Below are positions 6,391-13,439 of a DNA stretch of 14,734 nt, piece after piece. Origin of the DNA: Bacteroidia bacterium. Its GTDB lineage: Bacteria; Bacteroidota; Bacteroidia; UKL13-3. The DNA lies in NCBI GenBank assembly GCA_022402405.1, contig JAKRSG010000179.1, positions 1-14,734 on the forward strand. The letters run 5' to 3'. The translations under genes were made by a program, and so were the position numbers. Each line of letters begins with the position of its first letter. The first letter of the stretch is position 1. The notes under the pieces are model-generated. The model made no database searches and was not told where the DNA came from. It saw nothing but the letters and a program-made list of their open reading frames with translations.

Positions 6391-6416
6391 GTCTTTAGTC
6401 TTTAGTCGTTAGTTTT
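6391..6416. repeat. Heptamer tandem repeat (unit TTAGTCK)
   Basis: Three to four 7-bp units of TTAGTCT or TTAGTCG precede the DUF6132 start. The same family forms the large array at 13349-13418. Confidence 0.6.
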
Positions 6417-6423
6417 CATACTT

Positions 6424-6463
6424 CATAATTCATTCCCGCAGTGGCGGGATTTCGCTACCGCTC
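6424..6463. repeat. Right arm of a 40-bp inverted repeat
   Basis: Reverse-complement partner of 6077-6116. It contains a small GC-rich dyad (CCCGC-N4-GCGGG type) and lies between the arsR stop and the DUF6132 start. Confidence 0.75.
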
Positions 6464-6475
6464 AAAATTCATACT

Positions 6476-6769
6476 TCACATATAGCAATCACACTTCTCT
6501 ATGCACGCCAGTACCGATGATAAATTAAGCTCCCGCAAACTATAATAAGAACTCGTTCCCTCTTTTCTAACCTGCAACAATCCCTTGCTACGCATATTGG
6601 TTAAATGATGCGATAACAACGATTGCTCACAACCGGTTTTTTCAATCAGCTCGTTAACCGATAACTCCGCCTTGTTCTGCAATTGCGCTATCACCGCCAA
6701 GCGCGTAGGATGCGCTATGGTCTTTAATATATATGCCGCTTTCTCTAGTTTGTTTTTATCAAGCTCCAT
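6476..6769 (-). CDS. ArsR/SmtB-family winged-helix repressor
   Basis: The 97-residue protein has the family layout: helices leading into AHPTRLAVIAQL, the recognition region CEQSLLSHHLTNMRSKGLL (about 47 to 65), and a wing with RKEGTSSYYSL. Cysteines are Cys47 at the start of the recognition helix and a C-terminal cluster Cys89, Cys93, Cys95. ArsR proteins release DNA on metal binding or, in the SqrR/BigR branch, on persulfide or tetrasulfide formation. The neighbours here (rhodanese, OsmC, thioredoxin) favour a sulfur signal, but the SqrR/BigR cysteine in helix 2 is not present, so the sensing site is uncertain and metal is possible. An inverted repeat over its promoter suggests autoregulation. 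It is the first gene of the cluster. Confidence 0.92.
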   Translation of the reverse strand: MELDKNKLEKAAYILKTIAHPTRLAVIAQLQNKAELSVNELIEKTGCEQSLLSHHLTNMRSKGLLQVRKEGTSSYYSLRELNLSSVLACIEKCDCYM

Positions 6770-6777
6770 TTCGTTTA

Positions 6778-6807
6778 CAAATATATGAACATATTTTCAT
6801 ATAGCAA
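6778..6807 (-). promoter_or_regulatory. Predicted arsR promoter
   Basis: On the minus strand TTG (6807-6805) lies 19 bases before TATATTTG (6785-6778), an exact match to the Bacteroidota -7 consensus TAnnTTTG. The ATG is only 8 bases after the -7 box, so the leader would be very short or absent. Confidence 0.65.
6782..6803. promoter_or_regulatory. Candidate ArsR operator
   Basis: A perfect 8-bp inverted repeat, TATATGAA-N6-TTCATATA, starts 12 bases upstream of the arsR ATG and overlaps the -7 box and spacer. Size and symmetry fit a dimeric winged-helix repressor. Binding here would block the arsR promoter. Confidence 0.65.
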
Positions 6808-6869
6808 GATATTTCTTCTATTTTTTTTCTTATGATTAAACAATCAGTCAATTCTGTTTTATTTGTAAC

Positions 6870-7997
6870 ATGATTATCGGCTTCGATGCTAAACGAATTT
6901 TCTACAACAAAACGGGCCTAGGCAATTACGCACGTTCTCTAGTTGCCGGTCTGAACCAACTAGCGCCGCAGCATAGCTATCATTTGTTTACTCCAGGCAA
7001 TCGAATCTATGCCGATTTTTTGGAGAATGAGACCAATGTTACTCGACATTTCCCAGAAAGTTTAATGCATAAAAAGCTGCCTTCGCTCTGGCGTTCTAAG
7101 GGAATTTCGCAGGATATAAAAAAGGCTGGTGTTCAAATTTATCACGGATTAAGCAATGAACTGCCCAGCACTTTGGTTCAGCCCGAAATAAAAAAGGTGG
7201 TAAGTATACACGATTTAATATTCTTGAGGTTTCCGCATTTATATCCTTGGTTGGATAGAAAAATCTACGAAAGAAAATTTAGGCAAGCTATACAAAATGC
7301 CGATTTGGTGTTGGCTACTTCGGAGCATACCAAGAAAGATATTTTGCATTTTTATGATTGCGATGCTTCCAAAATTGAGGTTTTATATCAAAGCTGCGAT
7401 GCTCAATTTTCGCAACGAATTACGGATGAACAAAAGTATCTAATGAAGCGTAAATATGGTTTGCAACGCGAATATATTTTAAGTGTAGGCACCTTAGAAC
7501 AGCGAAAAAACCATCTTAATTTGTTAAAGGCATTTGTAAAAAGTGATTTGCACGATGTAGATATTTTGCTCCTGGGTAAAAAGGCAGATGCGTATCCTGC
7601 GCTTATAAAATTTGTGCAGGAACATAACTTAAACGATAGGGTAAAATTTATACACGACGCTCCTTTTGCAGATTTTCCGGCTTTGTATCAAGCTTCTTTG
7701 GGAATGGTTTATATAAGTTATTACGAGGGATTTGGAATACCTATTTTAGAAGCTATGCATTCGCAAATTCCGGTGCTTTGTGCCACCGTTTCTTCTTTAC
7801 CAGAAGTGGCGGGTAAGGCTGCCATTTATGTAAAGTCTGATCAAATTTCTGAGATTGCAGATGGCTTAAATCAACTCGTATATAATCAACAAAAGCGAAC
7901 CGAGCTGCTGGGTTTGGCTCAGACCGAATTGCCTAAATTTTATATGCCAACTATTTGCTCGCAACTCCTCCGTTCCTATTCTGCCTTACTTTCGTAA
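6870..7997 (+). CDS. Family 4 glycosyltransferase (GT-B fold)
   Basis: A complete 375-residue GT4 enzyme. The N-terminal acceptor half begins MIIGFDAKRIFYNKTGLGNYAR, with the Gly-rich loop near residues 16 to 18, and includes HDLIFLRFP. The C-terminal donor half has GTLEQRKN (207 to 214), which contains the Arg-Lys pair that contacts donor phosphates, and EGFGIPILEA (286 to 295), the EX7E nucleotide-sugar motif. It should transfer a sugar from a nucleotide donor to a cell-surface glycan or lipid with retention of configuration; neither sugar nor acceptor can be deduced. No signal peptide or transmembrane segment is seen. It is divergent from arsR and 34 bases before the CCA-adding gene, without other glycan genes nearby, so it is not part of a visible polysaccharide cluster. 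Confidence 0.9.
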   Translation: MIIGFDAKRIFYNKTGLGNYARSLVAGLNQLAPQHSYHLFTPGNRIYADFLENETNVTRHFPESLMHKKLPSLWRSKGISQDIKKAGVQIYHGLSNELPSTLVQPEIKKVVSIHDLIFLRFPHLYPWLDRKIYERKFRQAIQNADLVLATSEHTKKDILHFYDCDASKIEVLYQSCDAQFSQRITDEQKYLMKRKYGLQREYILSVGTLEQRKNHLNLLKAFVKSDLHDVDILLLGKKADAYPALIKFVQEHNLNDRVKFIHDAPFADFPALYQASLGMVYISYYEGFGIPILEAMHSQIPVLCATVSSLPEVAGKAAIYVKSDQISEIADGLNQLVYNQQKRTELLGLAQTELPKFYMPTICSQLLRSYSALLS

Positions 7998-8019
7998 CTG
8001 CTTTCACTCATTTTTTTAA

Positions 8020-8034
8020 TACCTTCGTTGCGTG
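8020..8034 (+). promoter_or_regulatory. Predicted -7 box and GTG start of cca
   Basis: TACCTTCG (8020-8027), one base off the Bacteroidota -7 consensus, lies 4 bases before the GTG at 8032. No good -33 element is visible. The arrangement suggests a nearly leaderless transcript and supports the GTG as the true start. Confidence 0.5.
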
Positions 8035-9438
8035 AAAATACCTTTGTCTGAACCCATTTTTAGGAAACTAATTGATACTGTTGAAAGTCAGAAACAAGAG
8101 GCTTTTGTTATAGGTGGATTTGTACGAGATATGCTCATGAACCGACCATCAAAAGACATAGACGTGGTGGTAGTGGGCGATGGTATTGAGTTTGCTCAGG
8201 CTTTTGCTGCTAAGTTAAAGGGCAAAACAGATTTGGCTGTATTCAAAAATTTTGGTACAGCTATGGTTAAAAATAATCATTGGGAAATAGAATTTGTAGG
8301 CGCTCGCAAAGAGAGTTATAGCAAGGAAAGTAGAAAGCCTGCTGTTATTCCGGGTACTATAAAAGACGATCAATTGCGCAGAGATTTTACCATCAATGCC
8401 TTGGCCATAAGTCTTAACCAACATAATTTGTTTGAGCTCGTAGATCCGTTCGAAGGTGTTAATGATATCGAAAGAAAAATCATCCGTACGCCGCTAGAGC
8501 CAGAAATAACCTTTAGCGATGATCCGCTCAGAATGATGCGCGCCATTCGTTTTGCCTCGCAACTTAATTTCGATATTCATCCGCAAACCTTCGCTGCCAT
8601 TAAGCTACACGCAGAAAGAATTCACATTGTTTCTATGGAGCGTGTTAGCGAAGAGCTCAATAAAATCATGTTAAGTCCAAAGCCAAGCATCGGGCTAAAC
8701 CTACTCTTTGAAAGTGGATTGTTGAAGCTCATATTTCCGGAATTGCAAGCCATGCATGGCATTGAGGTGATAAACAAAAAAGCTCATAAGGATAATTTCT
8801 ATCATACCTTGCAGGTAGTAGATAATGTATGTAAAGAAACCAATAACTTGTGGTTGCGTTGGGCTACTCTTTTACATGATATAGGAAAGCCTGTTACCAA
8901 AAGGTTTATAACAGAAGAGGGCGGTTGGACATTCCATGGTCATGAGGACAGAGGCAGTAGAATGGTCTCTAAAATCTTTAGAAAACTAAAATTGCCTCTC
9001 AACGAGAAATTAAAATACGTAGAGAAATTAGTTGCCCTGCATCACCGACCAAAGGCATTGGCAGAAGATGGCATTACAGATTCTGCTATCAGAAGGTTAA
9101 TTGTAGATGCCGGCGATGATTTGGAAGATTTGTTTACCTTGTGCAGAGCCGATATGACCAGCAAATTCCCCGAAAAAATAAAGTTATACCGCGGTAATTT
9201 ACTAAAAGTGCAAGAACTTGTTAAAGAAGTAGAAGAGCGCGATGCCCTCAGAAATTGGCAACCTCCCATTACCGGAGAGGATATAATGAGGCACTTTAAC
9301 CTTTCTCCTTGCCGAGAAGTAGGCCTCATCAAAGCAGAACTCCGCGAAGCCATCCTCGACGGCGATGTGCCCAATTCGTACGAAGATGCCTACAACAAAA
9401 TGGTAGAAATTGGGAGAAGAATTATGAATGAAAACTAA
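8032..9438 (+). CDS. cca: CCA-adding tRNA nucleotidyltransferase with HD domain
   Basis: This 468-residue class II polynucleotide nucleotidyltransferase should add or repair the 3' CCA of tRNAs. Motifs are in order: GGFVRD (28 to 33), the metal-binding pair DID (42 to 44), RRDFTINALA (116 to 125), and DDPLRMMRAIRFA (163 to 175), which belongs to the nucleotide-selecting region. After a helical neck comes an HD domain: HTLQVVDN (His258), LLHDIGKP (His282-Asp283) and FHGHED, as in bacterial CCA enzymes with added phosphohydrolase activity. Length is right for the HD-containing type. A GTG start at 8032 is used because the -7-like box ends 4 bases earlier and no alternative ATG precedes the nucleotidyltransferase motifs. 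Poly(A) polymerases share this fold, but this form is the usual CCA enzyme in the phylum. Confidence 0.9.
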   Translation: MKIPLSEPIFRKLIDTVESQKQEAFVIGGFVRDMLMNRPSKDIDVVVVGDGIEFAQAFAAKLKGKTDLAVFKNFGTAMVKNNHWEIEFVGARKESYSKESRKPAVIPGTIKDDQLRRDFTINALAISLNQHNLFELVDPFEGVNDIERKIIRTPLEPEITFSDDPLRMMRAIRFASQLNFDIHPQTFAAIKLHAERIHIVSMERVSEELNKIMLSPKPSIGLNLLFESGLLKLIFPELQAMHGIEVINKKAHKDNFYHTLQVVDNVCKETNNLWLRWATLLHDIGKPVTKRFITEEGGWTFHGHEDRGSRMVSKIFRKLKLPLNEKLKYVEKLVALHHRPKALAEDGITDSAIRRLIVDAGDDLEDLFTLCRADMTSKFPEKIKLYRGNLLKVQELVKEVEERDALRNWQPPITGEDIMRHFNLSPCREVGLIKAELREAILDGDVPNSYEDAYNKMVEIGRRIMNEN

Positions 9439-9463
9439 TTATGAATTTCTTCCATTCATAATT
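9437..9463. terminator. AT-rich hairpin between convergent genes
   Basis: A perfect 10-bp inverted repeat (AATTATGAAT / ATTCATAATT) with a 7-base loop starts at the cca stop codon and ends 6 bases before the dapB stop. It lies where two transcripts meet and may end both, although stem GC content is low and no long T run follows. Its arms resemble the ATTATGA repeat family nearby. Confidence 0.45.
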
Positions 9464-9468
9464 CAAAT

Positions 9469-10215
9469 CTAACCAAAATAGGGCTCAAGTAATTCTTCGA
9501 AATTATAGAAACCCGGACCTTTATTTTCTAAGTTTTGTGCTACAAATAGTACCCCATTTCCAAATGCTTCTCGGGAGATTGACTCATGAATGAGGCGTAC
9601 GGTTTGGTAGGGAAATCCGAATATAATTTCATGCTTACCTACAATACCGCCAGCCCTAACGGTGTTTATATCCGATTTGTTTATTTCTAATGCCTCTGCA
9701 ATTTTTAACGCGGTGCCCGAAATACCTTCTTTCTGTTTAAAGTGTTCTTCAATAATTTCGATGTCGGCAAAAGGCGCAATCTTTTTTAGATACTTAGATG
9801 CAAGTAGCAAAAAATTAACACCTAAGGTAATGTTGGGCGACCAAAAAACGGTGGTTCTTGAAGATAAACTTGTTAAGAATTCTAAGTCTTTTTCTTCGTA
9901 ATGCGAAATAGCAGAAATGATCTTTATACCGCAATTGGCTGCCTCGTTACCATAATAATGTATTCCTTCACTAGAACTAAAATCTATGATAATATCAACA
10001 GGGTGTTTTTCTAATAATAACTCTATCTTCTTAGTATCCGAAGAAAATATATGTCCGCCACCTTCCATCTCAATTCCCAAAAACTCTGCTACCGACCTGT
10101 TATCCATTAATTTCTTGCGCCTAATTACCCATTCTAACGAAACACTATCATTTTGCAACAAAGCATTCGCCACAGCCTTCCCCGTTTTCCCAAATCCCAT
10201 TAATCCTATTTTCAT
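9469..10215 (-). CDS. dapB: Divergent dihydrodipicolinate reductase (DapB-like)
   Basis: A 248-residue protein with a DapB-type Rossmann start (GLMGFGKTGKAV, 4 to 15) and the family core EEHFKQKEGISGTA (156 to 169), followed by RAGGIVGKHEIIFG (187 to 200). DapB reduces hydroxy-tetrahydrodipicolinate with NAD(P)H in the lysine and diaminopimelate pathway. Against the usual E-x-HHxxKxDAPSGTA, His158 and Lys162 remain, but the second His is Phe159 and the Asp-Ala-Pro part is shortened, while SGTA is kept. The usual GTTG nicotinamide-loop motif is replaced by SAIS (101 to 104). The fold assignment is strong; whether this is the organism's lysine-pathway enzyme or a changed paralogue is not settled. 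No other lysine gene is near. It is convergent with cca. Confidence 0.8.
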   Translation of the reverse strand: MKIGLMGFGKTGKAVANALLQNDSVSLEWVIRRKKLMDNRSVAEFLGIEMEGGGHIFSSDTKKIELLLEKHPVDIIIDFSSSEGIHYYGNEAANCGIKIISAISHYEEKDLEFLTSLSSRTTVFWSPNITLGVNFLLLASKYLKKIAPFADIEIIEEHFKQKEGISGTALKIAEALEINKSDINTVRAGGIVGKHEIIFGFPYQTVRLIHESISREAFGNGVLFVAQNLENKGPGFYNFEELLEPYFG

Positions 10216-10320
10216 ATGTAAAAATTAAAACGTTAAACAAAAACACATAATGTGTCTAAATTATTAAAATGCAGTTAATTATCTGAAAAATTAAAATTGC
10301 ATTAAAAGCAAATGTAGTAA

Positions 10321-10401
10321 TAATTATGAATTATGAAGTATGAATTATGAAATTTCTAAATTAACCCCATTTCATAATTCATAATTCATACTTCATAATT
10401 A
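10321..10401. repeat. Long inverted repeat of heptamers (unit AATTATG)
   Basis: Two 33-base arms (10321-10353 and 10369-10401) enclose a 15-base spacer. Each arm has four 7-bp units, AATTATG or AAGTATG; the variant unit is third in the left arm and second when the right arm is read in reverse, so pairing has only two mismatches. The rest of the 235-base gap between dapB and the next gene shows no gene. Confidence 0.75.
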
Positions 10402-10433
10402 TTTTGCTTTCCACTAAAAATATATAATCTTCG
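10402..10433 (+). promoter_or_regulatory. Predicted promoter of the pRiA4b ORF-3 family gene
   Basis: TTTTG (10402-10406) is separated by 19 bases from AATCTTCG (10426-10433), which is two positions off TAnnTTTG. The ATG follows 17 bases later. The heptamer inverted repeat ends directly upstream. Confidence 0.4.
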
Positions 10434-10450
10434 CAGCAAGTATTAGTGAA

Positions 10451-11032
10451 ATGGCGGTATACAAATTTAAAGTGTATTTTGAGGATTACGACGATATCTA
10501 TCGCGTAATAGAGATTAAGTCGACGCAAACTTTTCTTGATCTCCATAAAGGGATTTTGGCAAGTATAAATTTTGATGAAAAACAACTTGCTTCGTTTTTC
10601 ATGAGTAATGATAGCTGGAAAAAAGGTCAGGAAATTACGCTTGAAGATATGAGCGAAGATGGGGCTGAACCTATCCCTGTTATGAAAAATGCTAAGTTGA
10701 GTCAGTACATCATAGACCCTCACCAAAAAATATTGTATGTGTACGATTTTATTGAGTGTTGGACAATGCTCATAGAGCTTACTGGTATCAGCAAAGAGGA
10801 AAATCCAAAGCTTAAATATCCTGTGTGTGTAAAGTCGGTTGGACTAGCACCAAAGCAATATGATAAGGTGCAAAAGTTTGGTATGGTAGACGATAATGAG
10901 TTTGATGAGATTACCAAAAATTACCTAGATCATTCAGATGAAGAGCCAGGTGAAATTGCCGATGAAGAAGCAGATGAGTTTGGTCTTTTTGATAATGGCG
11001 AAGGCGGAGAAGATGCCGTTGTAGAGGATTAG
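10451..11032 (+). CDS. Plasmid pRiA4b ORF-3 family protein
   Basis: This 193-residue protein matches, by pattern, the pRiA4b ORF-3 / IS1096 passenger (TnpR-like) family: an N-terminal YKFKVYFEDYDDIYRVIEIKS strand set, the phrase LDLHKGILASINFDEKQLASFFMS, and YVYDFIECWTMLIEL, which parallels the family's YxYDFGDxWxHxI block. The histidine often found after DxW is absent here. The tail from about residue 160 is strongly acidic (many Glu and Asp). The biochemical function of the family is unknown. It has no transposase neighbours, so it is probably a resident chromosomal gene. It ends 6 bases before the exonuclease gene, and the two are likely co-transcribed. Confidence 0.8.
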   Translation: MAVYKFKVYFEDYDDIYRVIEIKSTQTFLDLHKGILASINFDEKQLASFFMSNDSWKKGQEITLEDMSEDGAEPIPVMKNAKLSQYIIDPHQKILYVYDFIECWTMLIELTGISKEENPKLKYPVCVKSVGLAPKQYDKVQKFGMVDDNEFDEITKNYLDHSDEEPGEIADEEADEFGLFDNGEGGEDAVVED

Positions 11033-11038
11033 TATTAC

Positions 11039-11812
11039 ATGCACAATTTACAATTAACTAAGCCTCTTATTGTTTTCGATTTGGAAACAACGGGGATAAG
11101 CATTTCCAATGATCGTATCGTAGAAATTGCTTGTATAAAAGTATTTCCAGATGGGAGAGAGGAGAATCTACATAGGAGAATAAATCCCGGAATGCCCATT
11201 CCAGCTGAGGTTACAGCCATTCACGGAATTAGTGATGCAGATGTTGCCAATGAGCCTAAGTTTGAAGAAGTGGCCCGAGAACTTGCTACCTTTATGCAAG
11301 GTTGCGATTTTGCAGGATTCAATTCTAATAAGTTCGATTTCCCAATGTTAGTAGAAGAGTTCTTACGAGCTGGGGTAGATTTTGATGTGGAGAATCGTAA
11401 GTTTATAGATGCACAGCGCATTTTTCATATGATGGAGCCCCGCAATTTAAGTGCTGCTTATAGGTTCTATTGTGATAAAAATCTTGAAAACGCACACAGT
11501 GCCGCTGCCGATACTCAAGCCACTTGGGAGATTATTCAGTCGCAGATTACTCGCTATCCTCAGCTAAAAAATACCATCGATGAGTTAGGGAAAATTTCGG
11601 GTCAAAACAACCTAGTAGACCTTGCCGGACGAATGATATACAACGCCGAAGGCAAAGAAGTATTTAACTTTGGAAAGCATAAAAATAAACTGGTAGAAGA
11701 AGTATTCAAAAAAGAACCCGGCTACTACCAATGGATGATGGATAACGACTTCTCCCTAGACACCAAACGCCGCCTCACCAAAATCAAACTTAGAATGAAG
11801 TTTGGGAATTAA
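11039..11812 (+). CDS. DnaQ-like 3'-5' exonuclease (DEDDh)
   Basis: A 257-residue DEDDh exonuclease. Catalytic residues are visible as FDLETTG (Asp14, Glu16), NSNKFDFPML (Asp100) and the HSAAAD block (His153, Asp158). It should remove nucleotides from DNA or RNA 3' ends with two metal ions. Beyond the nuclease domain, residues about 200 to 255 (FNFGKHKNKLVEEVF and YYQWMMDNDF) resemble the C-terminal part of ExoX-like proteins and other nuclease-associated modules. There is no polymerase domain, so it could be a repair exonuclease rather than a replicative proofreader; the exact substrate is open. It follows the pRiA4b-like gene by 6 bases. Its stop codon abuts the stop of the convergent gene with no base between. 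Confidence 0.88.
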   Translation: MHNLQLTKPLIVFDLETTGISISNDRIVEIACIKVFPDGREENLHRRINPGMPIPAEVTAIHGISDADVANEPKFEEVARELATFMQGCDFAGFNSNKFDFPMLVEEFLRAGVDFDVENRKFIDAQRIFHMMEPRNLSAAYRFYCDKNLENAHSAAADTQATWEIIQSQITRYPQLKNTIDELGKISGQNNLVDLAGRMIYNAEGKEVFNFGKHKNKLVEEVFKKEPGYYQWMMDNDFSLDTKRRLTKIKLRMKFGN

Positions 11813-13345
11813 CTATTTCTCCAGCACCTCATACATATCCAACCTTCTGTCTTTCCAATTCAGCACCGTGCCTGTATTTCTAGCACGTTCTAAGGCGGCT
11901 AAGTCGAGGTCGGCAATAACCACCGTTTCTATATTGGTGCTACATTCTCCAGCAATGGCATCTGGTGGAAACGCAAAATCACTTGGGGTATAAATACCCG
12001 ATTGTGCATAGTTAATATCCATATTATCTACCGATGGAATATTACCAATAGTACCCGCAGTAGCCACAAAAATCTGGTTTTCCACTGCTCTTGCTTGTGC
12101 GCAAATCTTAACGCGTAAATGACCATGTTTCTCATCTGTGCTAAAAGGTACAAATAATATTTTGGCACCTTTGGTACAAGCAATTCTTGCCATCTCCGGG
12201 AACTCAACATCGTAACAAACATTGATAGCAATTTTGCCACAATCGGTGTTAAATACTTTTACCTCATTGCCCGGCTTTACGCCCCACCACTTACTTTCGT
12301 TGCTAGTAATATGAATTTTATACTGCTTTTCAAAGGTGCCATCGCGTTTAAACAAGTAGGAAATATTATACAAATTTTCGCCTTCTACCTGCAAATGCGT
12401 TCCTGCAATGATGTTAATATTATACTCTAATGATAAACGTGAAAACAACTCAATATACTCTTTTGTATAATCGTCGAGCTTTCTAATACTGTCTTCCGGA
12501 CTCATACTCTTATACTCGTGTAAAGAGAGTAATTGCGTGGTAAATAGCTCTGGGAAGAGCACAAAATCCGATTTATAATTAGAGGCCACATCCGTAAAAT
12601 ATTCGCACTGTTGTGCAAATTCTCTAAAGGCTCTAATCTTCCTAAGTTCATATTGTATGCAACAAATACGAACTTTTTTCATCAATACATTTCGTTCCTT
12701 AATCTCCGGAACATAATCCAAATTTATCCACTCCAAAAGTAAAGCGTACCCTTCACTCTCGATGTCTTCTGGCAAATAGTCTTTTATAATTCGCTGTATC
12801 GTAAAACCCTGAGATAATTGAAACGTAACTACAGGATCTTTAATTTTTTTGTCAACAACCCTTTTTATATATGCCCTAATTCCAAAATCCTCAGAAAAAG
12901 TATGAAAATTTGGAACCCTTCCACCAATAAATATGCGTTTCAGATTCTTCTCTAAGCACAATATCTTGCGCATTTCATAAAGCCTTCTGCCAATCTTTAA
13001 TCCCTGGTAATCGGGGTGCACCATCACCTCAATACCATACAACGTATCGCCTTCCTCATCGTGGTTCGTAATAAACCCATTGTCGCAAATCTCCTTCCAC
13101 GAGTGGTCATCGTCGTACTCATCCCAACTCACAATTAAACTACTGGCTGAACCAACAATTTTTCCCTCGTATTCTACTACCTGCATGCCCTCAGGAAAAA
13201 TCTTAAACTGACTTTCCAACATGGCTAATGTCCACGGATCATTCTTTGGGAAACAAACCTTAGAAAGCTCCATGATATCCACTAAGTCGGATTTCTCGGC
13301 ATTTCTTTCAATCAATTTTGGCTTACGCGACGGACGGGTTTTCAT
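11813..13345 (-). CDS. Fusion of GNAT acetyltransferase and nitrilase-type amidohydrolase
   Basis: The 510-residue protein has two domains. Residues about 11 to 180 form a GNAT N-acetyltransferase, with the acetyl-CoA loop in VMVHPDYQGLKIGRRL (108 to 122). Residues about 223 to 505 form a carbon-nitrogen hydrolase with the Glu-Lys-Cys triad: Glu266 in LFPELFTT, Lys343 in EKQYKIHI and Cys377 in NVCYDVEFPE. The hydrolase branch cleaves amide or nitrile bonds of small molecules; the acetyltransferase may act on the same or a related metabolite, but substrates are unknown. This domain pair is known as a conserved fusion in several phyla. Start at ATG 13345 follows a repeat-filled gap. It is not in an operon with another gene here. 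Confidence 0.9.
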   Translation of the reverse strand: MKTRPSRKPKLIERNAEKSDLVDIMELSKVCFPKNDPWTLAMLESQFKIFPEGMQVVEYEGKIVGSASSLIVSWDEYDDDHSWKEICDNGFITNHDEEGDTLYGIEVMVHPDYQGLKIGRRLYEMRKILCLEKNLKRIFIGGRVPNFHTFSEDFGIRAYIKRVVDKKIKDPVVTFQLSQGFTIQRIIKDYLPEDIESEGYALLLEWINLDYVPEIKERNVLMKKVRICCIQYELRKIRAFREFAQQCEYFTDVASNYKSDFVLFPELFTTQLLSLHEYKSMSPEDSIRKLDDYTKEYIELFSRLSLEYNINIIAGTHLQVEGENLYNISYLFKRDGTFEKQYKIHITSNESKWWGVKPGNEVKVFNTDCGKIAINVCYDVEFPEMARIACTKGAKILFVPFSTDEKHGHLRVKICAQARAVENQIFVATAGTIGNIPSVDNMDINYAQSGIYTPSDFAFPPDAIAGECSTNIETVVIADLDLAALERARNTGTVLNWKDRRLDMYEVLEK

Positions 13346-13348
13346 TTG

Positions 13349-13418
13349 TTGGTCTTTAGTCTTTGGTCGTTGGTCTTTAGTCTTTGGTCGTTAGTCTTTA
13401 GTTGTTGGTCTTTAGTTG
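13349..13418. repeat. Heptamer tandem repeat, ten units (TTRGTYK)
   Basis: Ten consecutive 7-bp units of the form TTGGTCT, TTAGTCT, TTGGTCG or TTAGTTG fill 70 bases. The first six units are two identical 21-base blocks (13349-13369 and 13370-13390). The array begins three bases upstream of the GNAT/nitrilase start codon. Confidence 0.85.
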
Positions 13419-13439
13419 CAATAATTGGATGAATATCGT

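Noticed and set aside
6077..6463. Insertion sequence
   Set aside because: Inverted arms are present, but no transposase is encoded between them and I see no target-site duplication.
9042..9374. Minus-strand open frame of 110 codons inside cca
   Set aside because: It is antisense to the HD part of a well-conserved enzyme and rich in Ser and Arg, as expected for a shadow frame.
10379..10726. Minus-strand open frame of 115 codons opposite the pRiA4b-like gene
   Set aside because: The plus-strand frame has family motifs and a promoter; the antisense frame has none and runs through the heptamer palindrome.
10451..11032. Active IS1096-type transposon
   Set aside because: The family name refers to a passenger gene; no transposase or terminal repeats occur around it.
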